Positions 35,961 through 44,048 of a stretch of 59,773 bases of DNA are shown in pieces (within the stretch, counting starts at the first letter, position 1; every line of letters starts with the position of its first letter). The stretch is from Alphaproteobacteria bacterium (GTDB lineage Bacteria; Pseudomonadota; Alphaproteobacteria; Paracaedibacterales; VGCI01), in the NCBI GenBank assembly GCA_016869075.1, contig VGEY01000009.1:1-59773 (forward strand), read 5' to 3'. Position numbers and translations under genes: made by a program. The notes beneath the pieces were generated by a model. It saw nothing but the letters and a program-made list of their open reading frames with translations, had not been told where the DNA came from and made no database searches.

Positions 35961-38213
35961 CTAATTTTTCTTTTTTCGAGGGAAGTTTATGTGCAGGTAA
36001 TTTTTAGCGATATATGAGGAAATAATCAATATAAATATAAACCAAGGGCCCCACCATAGGGTAAATGTATTCCACTGATAAGGAGGAGATATTATAATCT
36101 GTGGACCATATTGGTCTATAAATTTATTCATAATTTCTTGGTCGGTTTGACCTTCATTTAACGCATTGCGGATTTGAGATCTTAATATCGCCGCGAGTTC
36201 AATAGGAGAATCATCGAGAACTTGCCCATGGCAAACCGGGCATAAAATTTTTTGACTTAGAGCGCGTGCGCGCGCTTCGAGGGCAGGATTTGCATGTTGT
36301 TCATGAGCCTCAAAAGCTAGGCCAGTGTTCATAAAAATCATTCCCAATATTAAAAGCTTCTTTTGCCGCATAAACCTTTTAATAAGAGCAATAACTCCTC
36401 CCAATGCAACTAAGAGTGCACCTACCCATAGAAGATTTATAAAGGGTTTATAGTAAGCATGAATACTCCATTGATGATTTTTATATTCGTCGCCGAGCGT
36501 AATATAAACATGACTCAAGTTTCCTAAACCAAATGAACGGATAGCAGACTCGCTGTGAATAATATTTTGCGTCCAATAAAATCTCTTTTCTGGAATGAGC
36601 AAAGTGTCGCCAGGCGTCAATCTAAAGGACAGTTGTTGGGCATTATAATTTTTTCCTTTATAAGTGCTGGCGTTCTCTAGGAGAAGGTGCCCTGGACCTA
36701 TAGAAAAAGATTCTCCCAAGGCGACGGCTTTTATAACTTCTTTTTCTCCTAGACTGGATCCAATCATTCCTAAAGTTGCGATTCCAATGCCGAGATGAGC
36801 AAAAATCATTCCTGAAAAAATTTTTCTCTTTTTAAACGCATAAGCAAGCGTGGTCAAAATTACCCAAACGGAGCATGCAAATGCTGCAAGCCCTAAGATA
36901 TGACGAATTCCAAATCCTGCATAAAGGATAAAAAGTAATATCAAGGTTAAACAGAAAAGGGAAAGAAGCCAGCGCGCATGGGTGGTGGGGAGATCTTTCC
37001 ATGTGTACCATGTTCCAAGGCCAACCAGTGCAAGAAGAGGAAGCATCATAGGGACAAACGTTGCTTGAAAATAAGGACTTCCGACGGTAATTTTTTGACC
37101 AAAAGCTTCCAAAATAAGGGGATAAAGTGTTCCAAGTGCAACGGTGAATGTTCCAACCATTAAAATAAGAGTCATCAATAAAATGAAGCCAGAGCGCGAC
37201 AAAGGAATGGTTGGAATTTGTGAACGTAGTTCCTTGAGTCTCCAAAAAAATAATCCAAATGCTGGTAATATGAGGAATGAAGATAAAATTAAAATGAAAG
37301 CTCCTCGTTCTGCATCAACGGCAAAATTATGGACAGAAACGAGCAAGCCGGAGCGAACTAAGAAAGTTCCAAGCAAACACAAAGCAAAGGTAAGTATGCT
37401 TAAAAAGAGAGTCCAACTTTGTAAAGATTTGGTTGTATCTAGAGAGCGTATGGTATGAATTAATGCCGTTGCAGAGAGCCACGGCATAAGAGCTGCATTT
37501 TCGACAGGATCCCAAAACCACCATCCTCCCCACCCTAATTCATAGTAGGCCCAGAAGCTTCCTAAAGCTACACCAACGGTAAGAAATGTCCAACAAAATA
37601 TAGCCCAAGGTCGTAAAGTTGATGCCCAAGTTTTTGGTATTTTGCCAGCAATAAGAACCATAACTGCAAAAACAAAAGGAACGGAAGAACCGGCATACCC
37701 TATATAGAGAAGTGGTGGATGAACTGCTAAGCTTGGATCTTGGAGAAGAGGGTTTAAATCTTGTCCTTCTGTTGGTATGGGATCAACAAGAGCGAAGGGA
37801 TCGCAGGCCATAAGAAGAAAAAGATAAAAGCAAAAATTAATAAATCCAAAGACAGGAATAGCAAGGGAGTATGGAAATTCTAAATTCTTTATATGTCTTA
37901 TGACAAGGGCACCAAAAAGAGTCAAAATTAAAATCCACAAGAGCATAGAACCTTCGTGATGTCCCCACACACCTGAAATTTTGTAAAGCAATGGTTTTTG
38001 AGTGTGGGAGTGCAACGCAACGGTAAGGAGAGAAAACTGATCAAATACGTGAGCATACAGGAGGAACAAGAAGGCGAGTGTTACGAATATTACTTGCCCG
38101 TAAGCGAGTCGTAATGGATTTAGCAAAGATAAAGGACGTAATCCCACTGTTTGCAAAGTTGCAAGCAATAAAGCACCCCCAAGACAGGCTTGACCAATAA
38201 AGGCAATCATCAT
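35961..38213 (-). CDS. Cytochrome c maturation CcmF-CcmH fusion
   Basis: One uninterrupted frame joins two normally separate proteins of haem attachment. The first about 620 residues are CcmF: many membrane segments and the haem-handling WWD motif WGGWWFWDPVENAALMPW. After the last CcmF membrane segment comes a second export-like segment (LLILGMIFMNTGLAFEA) and a CcmH domain with PALEARARALSQ, the redox pair LCPVCHGQ (Cys658/Cys661 from this start), the QIRNALNEGQTDQEI helix and a final membrane anchor. Topology is consistent: CcmF ends inside, and the next segment takes CcmH to the periplasm. The ATG at 38213 overlaps the ccmE stop (ATGA); 12 more residues are possible upstream. No ccmG or ccmI is nearby. 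Confidence 0.9.
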   Translation of the reverse strand: MMIAFIGQACLGGALLLATLQTVGLRPLSLLNPLRLAYGQVIFVTLAFLFLLYAHVFDQFSLLTVALHSHTQKPLLYKISGVWGHHEGSMLLWILILTLFGALVIRHIKNLEFPYSLAIPVFGFINFCFYLFLLMACDPFALVDPIPTEGQDLNPLLQDPSLAVHPPLLYIGYAGSSVPFVFAVMVLIAGKIPKTWASTLRPWAIFCWTFLTVGVALGSFWAYYELGWGGWWFWDPVENAALMPWLSATALIHTIRSLDTTKSLQSWTLFLSILTFALCLLGTFLVRSGLLVSVHNFAVDAERGAFILILSSFLILPAFGLFFWRLKELRSQIPTIPLSRSGFILLMTLILMVGTFTVALGTLYPLILEAFGQKITVGSPYFQATFVPMMLPLLALVGLGTWYTWKDLPTTHARWLLSLFCLTLILLFILYAGFGIRHILGLAAFACSVWVILTTLAYAFKKRKIFSGMIFAHLGIGIATLGMIGSSLGEKEVIKAVALGESFSIGPGHLLLENASTYKGKNYNAQQLSFRLTPGDTLLIPEKRFYWTQNIIHSESAIRSFGLGNLSHVYITLGDEYKNHQWSIHAYYKPFINLLWVGALLVALGGVIALIKRFMRQKKLLILGMIFMNTGLAFEAHEQHANPALEARARALSQKILCPVCHGQVLDDSPIELAAILRSQIRNALNEGQTDQEIMNKFIDQYGPQIIISPPYQWNTFTLWWGPWFIFILIISSYIAKNYLHINFPRKKKN

Positions 38214-38662
38214 GAAGATTTTTCCATAGCTGATTCTTGACGTTGACATTTCTCTTTTGTTTTTAAAGATGCGGCTACTTCTCTTGGCATATAGTTTTCA
38301 TCATGCTTGGCCAAAAGATAGGAGGCTTGAAATTCACCTTTTGAAGATAGTATTCCTTCAGCTACAACCCCTTGCCCTTCTCGAAAAAGATTAGGAACAA
38401 CTCCTATGTATCGAACAGGAATTTCATGAAGACCATCAGTAATTTTGAACAGAATTGTGGTCGGATCAGGGTGTTGGAGACTGCCCGATTTTACGAAACC
38501 ACCTAATCGAATTTTGTTTGTAGGCTTTGAGGCTAAAACATCTGTCGGCATCATGAAAAAAAGTAGGTGATTGTTTAGGGTAGTTAAAATAATCAGAGAA
38601 CACCCACCTAAAAATAATGCGATAAGTATTAAGTACCAAAGACGCTTTTGCTTGGGGGACAT
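38210..38662 (-). CDS. ccmE: Cytochrome c-type biogenesis haem chaperone CcmE
   Basis: CcmE carries haem covalently from CcmC to CcmF in the periplasm. The 150-residue product has one N-terminal membrane anchor (about residues 8-30), a beta-barrel domain (IRLGGFVKSGSL, FKITDGLHEIPVRYIGVVPNLFREGQGVVAEG in parts) and the haem-binding motif LLAKHDENY with the covalent His. I start at the ATG at 38662, one base after the ccmD stop; an upstream in-frame start lies inside ccmD and is unlikely. Confidence 0.94.
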   Translation of the reverse strand: MSPKQKRLWYLILIALFLGGCSLIILTTLNNHLLFFMMPTDVLASKPTNKIRLGGFVKSGSLQHPDPTTILFKITDGLHEIPVRYIGVVPNLFREGQGVVAEGILSSKGEFQASYLLAKHDENYMPREVAASLKTKEKCQRQESAMEKSS

Positions 38663-38663
38663 T

Positions 38664-38834
38664 TCAGTTTCCCCGCTTGTGAAAAACGATGGCAAGAGAT
38701 TCTCTTTTTTTCAATTGGATGCGTATTTTGCGATCTGTATGTTTCGTCCAATAGGATAAGGCAATCAAAATACAAGCTGCAAATATAAAGGCATAAAAAA
38801 TATATACTATGTGTTCAGATGTCATATCGATCAT
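38664..38834 (-). CDS. ccmD: Haem exporter protein CcmD
   Basis: A 56-residue protein beginning MIDMTSEHIVYIFYAFIFAA, with one membrane segment and a basic tail (SYWTKHTDRKIRIQLKKRES in part). CcmD is a small membrane protein that associates with CcmABC and CcmE and helps release holo-CcmE. The ATG overlaps the ccmC stop (ATGA) and its TGA is one base from ccmE. Size, topology and position all match; the second ATG nine bases in is an alternative start. Confidence 0.88.
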   Translation of the reverse strand: MIDMTSEHIVYIFYAFIFAACILIALSYWTKHTDRKIRIQLKKRESLAIVFHKRGN

Positions 38835-39574
38835 GCAGCTAACTTCTCGTTTTGATTTATTCCTTCTCGCAATTGGTGAGAGCGGATTTTACGTATATTA
38901 ATTTCTGTGCGAATGCGTATAACAGCTATTGAAAAACCATACGCTGCAAAAGCCATGGCCATGGAAAATAGGGGCGCTAACATTGTCCAATGTATGGCTG
39001 GTTTTGCTAAGCGAAAAACACTGGCTGGTTGATGTAATGTATGCCACCACTCAACAGACCATTTAATGATAGGGATATTAATCCACCCTATCAAAGCAAT
39101 GACTGCACCTGCAGATAACGCTTTTTCCTCGTCATCAAAAAGTGTAACTAAAGTCCAATATCCTAAATATAAAAATAACAGAAGCAGCATTGACGTTAAC
39201 CGAGCATCCCATGCCCACCAAGTTCCCCAGGTTGGTTTTCCCCATATAGCACCTGTTCCAAGGCTTATAAGAGTGAAAGCTATACCAATAGGGGCAATTG
39301 CTTTTGTGATAAGATGAGGTAAAGAAGCGCGCGTTACAAAACCCCAGCCACTTAAAATGGCCATAAAAGTATACACACTGAGCGCTCCCCAAGATGCTGG
39401 CACATGAATATACATGATGCGCACGCTCTCACCTTGTTGGTAATCTGGAGGGGAAAAGAAAAAGCTGAGCAGCAATCCCACGCATCCAAAAAGGCCAGTA
39501 GCTGCCATGCTCCAGGGAAGTAAGGCTTCTCCTTTTCGCAAGAGAAATTTAGGATGTGTCAGTCTTCGGATCAT
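38831..39574 (-). CDS. ccmC: Haem exporter protein CcmC
   Basis: CcmC binds haem at the outer face of the membrane and loads it on CcmE. The 247-residue product has six hydrophobic segments and the tryptophan-rich WWD motif WGTWWAWDARLTS, with flanking histidines IMYIHVPASWGALS and KWSVEWWHTLHQPAS. It lies 12 bases downstream of ccmB. Confidence 0.95.
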   Translation of the reverse strand: MIRRLTHPKFLLRKGEALLPWSMAATGLFGCVGLLLSFFFSPPDYQQGESVRIMYIHVPASWGALSVYTFMAILSGWGFVTRASLPHLITKAIAPIGIAFTLISLGTGAIWGKPTWGTWWAWDARLTSMLLLLFLYLGYWTLVTLFDDEEKALSAGAVIALIGWINIPIIKWSVEWWHTLHQPASVFRLAKPAIHWTMLAPLFSMAMAFAAYGFSIAVIRIRTEINIRKIRSHQLREGINQNEKLAA

Positions 39575-39586
39575 ATCTCACTCTAT

Positions 39587-40228
39587 TTATCTTAAGGATA
39601 ATCGTAATGCAAATGGACAAGCAACCAGCGAAAGTGCACAGGCAATCAGGAGGAGCCCTCCTTGGAGCAAAAAATAAGGAAATGCGCCGCCACTTACGGA
39701 AGTGTTGATAAGGGAGCCCATGCTGACAATCATAATGGGAATCCCCAGAGGAAGGGTTAAGAGTGGCAGTAAAATTGCGTTGTTTGCGCTTGTGTTCAAG
39801 CATAGAGCACTCCCAACTGCTCCTAGAAGCATAAGGGTTAATGTTGCAGTTGCCACACCGAAAAGGAGAAGATAAGAGGCGAAACCAGAAATTAAACCAA
39901 CAAACAAGACCAGCGGTATTCCCAAGCGTAACCAGTGGGTGATAATTCGGGCCAAAATATAGATTTCAATGGATTTTCCCTCACTCATCAGCCATTCAAT
40001 GCTTCCATCCTCCCAGTCTTCACGAAAAAGCTGGTCGAGGCTTAAACTGACAATGCCACAGCTCAAACCAATGAGCAGAATAGGCAGAAAAGCTTGCCAT
40101 AAGTCGGGATGATTAGAAGATAATAAACCGAAAGCAATCATCAAGTTTAAGAAAACAAACAAAACTTGAAGGATTGATTGAGGGGTGCGATATAAGTCCT
40201 GGCGTATTTGTCGAATAAAATTAACCAT
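39587..40228 (-). CDS. ccmB: Haem exporter membrane subunit CcmB
   Basis: CcmB is the membrane subunit of the CcmAB ABC transporter that powers release of haem-loaded CcmE. The 213-residue product has about six membrane segments, with DQLFREDWEDGSIEWLM and LLPLLTLPLGIPIMI typical of the family. I start at the ATG at 40228, which overlaps the ccmA stop by eight bases; the frame is open upstream within ccmA. Confidence 0.93.
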   Translation of the reverse strand: MVNFIRQIRQDLYRTPQSILQVLFVFLNLMIAFGLLSSNHPDLWQAFLPILLIGLSCGIVSLSLDQLFREDWEDGSIEWLMSEGKSIEIYILARIITHWLRLGIPLVLFVGLISGFASYLLLFGVATATLTLMLLGAVGSALCLNTSANNAILLPLLTLPLGIPIMIVSMGSLINTSVSGGAFPYFLLQGGLLLIACALSLVACPFALRLSLR

Positions 40229-40799
40229 TGAGAGTAATAACCTTTGTTTTTGAAAGGGGAACTGGTGCGTGCGATGTAAGAACAGCAGCACCCCCTGTTT
40301 TAAGATGTTTCTCCATCATTTCCCAAAAATGCGCGGCCGCTGTTTTGTCCAGATGTGTCGTTGGTTCATCAACGAGCCATAACTTTGTTTCTGAGAGAGG
40401 GAGTCTGGCAAGAGCGACTTGACGCCTTTGACCAACAGAAAGAGTGCGTACTTCACGATCTAGCAGAGAACTGAGTCTTTTCTCCAAAAGAATCTTCATT
40501 AAACGTTCGGAGGTAGCACCCGTTTGATTTAAAAGATTTTGGCGAACTGTTTGATGCAATTTTAAAGCATTCAAATGGCCAACATAGCTTTGTTTTAGTC
40601 CTTTATTCTTTATAATAGCTGGGCGGGATTCTGGGATACCTGCCATACACCGTAGAAGTGTTGTTTTCCCAGATCCATTGGGGCCCACTAAAACAATGGC
40701 ATCACCCGGACAGACTTCAAAACATAAATCCCTAAATAAAAGACGCCCTGCATAGGTGTAGGTTAAATTTGATACAATCAAAATAGGATGAGATGTCAT
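40221..40799 (-). CDS. ccmA: Haem exporter ATP-binding subunit CcmA
   Basis: ABC-type ATPase of the CcmABCD complex. The 192-residue chain shows Walker A GPNGSGKTT at residues 39-47, the ABC signature LSVGQRRQVALARL, Walker B LWLVDEPTTHLD and the switch His (LTSHAP). The short length is normal for CcmA. First gene of the ccm operon, divergent from glyQ. Confidence 0.94.
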   Translation of the reverse strand: MTSHPILIVSNLTYTYAGRLLFRDLCFEVCPGDAIVLVGPNGSGKTTLLRCMAGIPESRPAIIKNKGLKQSYVGHLNALKLHQTVRQNLLNQTGATSERLMKILLEKRLSSLLDREVRTLSVGQRRQVALARLPLSETKLWLVDEPTTHLDKTAAAHFWEMMEKHLKTGGAAVLTSHAPVPLSKTKVITLNG

Positions 40800-40929
40800 G
40801 ACGGCAATTATAACAGAATTGATGTAAATGCTCTATATCCATTCTCATAAGAACATGAATGTCCTTGACCCTGTGTTTCAGCTTGACTAGTTTAAATTTA
40901 AGGTTAGGACACCGGAAGATGAGGTTAAA

Positions 40930-41823
40930 ATGTCTTCAAAAACAAACGGAAGACCAAAATCATTTCAGCAAATGATCTTGGATTTGCAACAATTTTGGGC
41001 AGAATGGGGGTGCGCCATTTTGCAACCCTATGATGTGGAAATGGGAGCGGGGACCTTTCATCCTGCAACCACTCTTCGTGCTTTGGGGCCAAAAACATGG
41101 AATGCGGCATACGTCCAGCCATCTCGTCGTCCAACAGATAGCCGGTATGGTGAGAATCCTAATCGGACACAATATTATTATCAATTTCAGGTAATTTTGA
41201 AGCCTGGTCCTGAGGATTGTCAGCAGCTCTACCTGGAAAGCTTGAGAATGATGGGAATCGACATTGAAAATCATGATATACGATTTGTGGAAGACGATTG
41301 GGAAAGTCCAACCTTAGGGGCATCAGGGCTGGGATGGGAAGTGTGGTGTGATGGAATGGAAATTAGCCAATTCACTTATTTTCAGCAGGTAGGGGGGATA
41401 GAATGTGAAGTTGGGTCTGTTGAAATTACATATGGTTTAGAACGCGTTGCCATGAACGTTCAAGATGTAAACAACTTTTTCCTGCTAGATTGGAATGGTG
41501 CCGAGGGAAGTCGCAAACTAACGTACAAAGATATTTCTTTTCAAGGGGAAAAGGAATTTTCTGCTTATAATTTCCTACATGCAGATAGGTCCATTTTATT
41601 GCAGCATTTTGTTGATGCAGAAAAAGAATGTGGAAAACTATTAAAGTTAAATCTTGCATTACCTGCGTACGATCAGTGCATTAAGGCGAGCCATTTATTC
41701 AACCTTCTAGATGCGCGAGGCGTCATTAGCGTGATGGAGCGCGCGAGTTATATTGGACGAGTCCGATCTTTAGCAAAAGGATGTTGCGAAGCGTGGCTAC
41801 AATGTGAAAACACGAGGAAATAG
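40930..41823 (+). CDS. glyQ: Glycyl-tRNA synthetase alpha subunit
   Basis: Catalytic (class II) subunit of the heterotetrameric bacterial glycyl-tRNA synthetase. Family segments include [35 protein letters not shown], the motif [19 protein letters not shown] (with FQVILKP) and [19 protein letters not shown]. 297 residues is the usual length. A possible promoter in the 130-base divergent region pairs TTGACC with TAGTTT. It is two bases ahead of glyS. Confidence 0.96.
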   Translation: MSSKTNGRPKSFQQMILDLQQFWAEWGCAILQPYDVEMGAGTFHPATTLRALGPKTWNAAYVQPSRRPTDSRYGENPNRTQYYYQFQVILKPGPEDCQQLYLESLRMMGIDIENHDIRFVEDDWESPTLGASGLGWEVWCDGMEISQFTYFQQVGGIECEVGSVEITYGLERVAMNVQDVNNFFLLDWNGAEGSRKLTYKDISFQGEKEFSAYNFLHADRSILLQHFVDAEKECGKLLKLNLALPAYDQCIKASHLFNLLDARGVISVMERASYIGRVRSLAKGCCEAWLQCENTRK

Positions 41824-41825
41824 CC

Positions 41826-43901
41826 ATGTCAGAATTTTTAATTGAAATTTTTTCTGAAGAAATTCCTGCCAGGATGCAAGTACAGGCCGCTGAGGACTTG
41901 AAGAAAATTGTATCTGATGAATTGCAGGGTCGAACTTTAACTTTTACAAGTATCAATACCTACGTAACACCCCGTAGACTCATGCTCCTTGTTGAAGGAC
42001 TTATTGAATCAACGGTTGCAACGACTGAAGAACGTCGTGGACCAAAAGTTGGGGCTCCTGAAAATGCTCTCCAAGGCTTTTTAAAATCAGCAGGTATTAA
42101 ACTTGAAGAATGTATTCAGCGAGAAGGTTATTATTACGCTCACATTGAAAAGAAGGCGCAAGAGACACGAGCGGTATTGCCAGAAATTGTGAAAACATTT
42201 TTTTCAAAAATGAGTTGGCAAAAATCCATGTTCTGGGCTCTCAAAAACGGGGAAAAATCCCAAGCGTGGGTGCGGCCAGTCCGTTCTGTGTTAACGCTCT
42301 TTAATGGGAAAGAAGTGTCTTTTGAATTACCAACTTTGGGAATAACGACAGGAAATAAAACCTATGGACATCGGTTCTTAGCCCCTCAAGCCATTGAGGT
42401 TTCCTCTTTTGCTGATTATCAAACAAAATTAGAGATATCCTTTGTTGTTCTTGATCATCAAGACCGGCAAACGCGTATTCGCGAAGGCTTGGAATCTTTA
42501 GCGCGCAAAGAAGGATTAACATTACAATTTGATGAAGGATTGCTCAAAGAGGTAGCAGGGTTGGTTGAATATCCAGTCCCTCTCCTAGGAAAAATTGATG
42601 CAGATTTTATGAGTTTGCCAGGGCCAGTGCTTTCAACATCCATGCGTGTTCATCAAAAATATTTCACTCTTCGAGATAAAAAGGGTAATTTTGCTCCGTT
42701 CTTTGGCGTGGTTGCAAACATTCAAGCAAGCGATGGTAATGCTAAAATGATAGCAGGATATGAGCGTGTTTTGCGGGCGCGTCTCAGTGATGCTGCTTTC
42801 TTTTATAAACAAGATATTGAAATTCCATTGGAAGAATTATCACAGAAATTACACTCAATTGTTTTTCATGCGAAACTTGGAAGTCTTGGGCAAAAGGTTG
42901 AACGTTTGTGGACATTGGTGAATTTTCAAAATATGGGACAGGACGGAAAACGAGCTGCAACTTTGGCAAAGGCAGATTTACATACATCCATGGTTGGGGA
43001 ATTTCCAGAACTTCAGGGAGTGATGGGGGAAATTTACGCTCTTGCTCAGGGAGAAAATCCTCAAGTAGCGGCTGCGATTCGGGAGCATTACCAACCCCAA
43101 GGTCCCAACGATGATTGTCCTTCCGCTCCTTTAAGTGTTGCCTTGGCGCTCGCTGATAAAATTGATACGCTTGTTGGTTTTTTTGGAATTGGAGAGGAGC
43201 CAACGGGATCAAAGGACCCTTTTGCTTTACGTCGCGCGGCCTTGGGTATTATTCGCTTAATTCGTGAAAATAACTTCCAAGATTTTTCTCTTGAATCTTT
43301 GTGTCATGAAGCATCAGAAGCCTATAAAACTCAAAATATTTCTTTTAAGAATGAGTTTGAAATAACTTCAGTTCTAGATTTTATTAATGATCGTCTAAAA
43401 GTTGCCTTGCGCGGTGATGGCATTCGTCATGATTGTGTAACAGCAGTGATTGAGGGGAGCAAATCAACCCCATACCATTATATGCCGTGGGCAATTGCGA
43501 TGCGCGCAAAAGCTTTACAAGAATTTTTGGAAACACTTGATGGTCAAGCTTTGCTGGCTGCATTTCGCCGAGCACATGGAATATTAAAAGAAGAACAAAA
43601 GAAGGATGGCATTTTTTATTCAGGTGGGCGCGTTGCCCGTAATCAGCTTGTAGAAGGTCAAGAGTTAAATCTATTTGACAACATAGAAAAAATTATTTCA
43701 GGAAGAGACGCGCTGTTAAAATCTCATCAATATGAAGAACTGATGTCTCAATTGGCCACTTTGCGTCCTGTGGTTGATGCTTTCTTTGATTTAAAAGTCA
43801 ATCATGAAGATGCTTCCATACGCGCACATCGTCTTGAACTTTTAGGAAAGTTGGCTGCTCAAACTGCATTGATCGCAGATTTTTCACACATTGAGGGTTG
43901 A
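41826..43901 (+). CDS. glyS: Glycyl-tRNA synthetase beta subunit
   Basis: The 691-residue beta subunit binds tRNA-Gly and is required for activity with GlyQ. MSEFLIEIFSEEIPARMQ begins the family; MSWQKSMFW, RPVRSVLTLF, SMRVHQKYFTLRDK and LADKIDTLVGFFGIGEEPTG are conserved segments, and the C-terminus carries the helical anticodon-binding DALR-like region. The start follows GAGGAAATAGCC. The 147-base gap after it shows no clear terminator. Confidence 0.96.
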   Translation: MSEFLIEIFSEEIPARMQVQAAEDLKKIVSDELQGRTLTFTSINTYVTPRRLMLLVEGLIESTVATTEERRGPKVGAPENALQGFLKSAGIKLEECIQREGYYYAHIEKKAQETRAVLPEIVKTFFSKMSWQKSMFWALKNGEKSQAWVRPVRSVLTLFNGKEVSFELPTLGITTGNKTYGHRFLAPQAIEVSSFADYQTKLEISFVVLDHQDRQTRIREGLESLARKEGLTLQFDEGLLKEVAGLVEYPVPLLGKIDADFMSLPGPVLSTSMRVHQKYFTLRDKKGNFAPFFGVVANIQASDGNAKMIAGYERVLRARLSDAAFFYKQDIEIPLEELSQKLHSIVFHAKLGSLGQKVERLWTLVNFQNMGQDGKRAATLAKADLHTSMVGEFPELQGVMGEIYALAQGENPQVAAAIREHYQPQGPNDDCPSAPLSVALALADKIDTLVGFFGIGEEPTGSKDPFALRRAALGIIRLIRENNFQDFSLESLCHEASEAYKTQNISFKNEFEITSVLDFINDRLKVALRGDGIRHDCVTAVIEGSKSTPYHYMPWAIAMRAKALQEFLETLDGQALLAAFRRAHGILKEEQKKDGIFYSGGRVARNQLVEGQELNLFDNIEKIISGRDALLKSHQYEELMSQLATLRPVVDAFFDLKVNHEDASIRAHRLELLGKLAAQTALIADFSHIEG

Positions 43902-44048
43902 AAGATTGATTTATCTGTTGCTATAGAGAATTGATTAAATATTGCTTATTTAAACTTATTATTTTAATCTCCCGCCTGCCAGTCTATACTTATCATTCTT
44001 TGTGGATGGCTTTGTAAGTTGTAATTAAAATAATGAATAATTATATAG

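Noticed and set aside
35961..38213. The ccmF-ccmH fusion as an assembly frameshift artefact.
   Set aside because: The frame is continuous with sensible residues over the whole junction and intact motifs on both sides; only a missed stop codon could create it, so I keep it as real but flag it for a read check.
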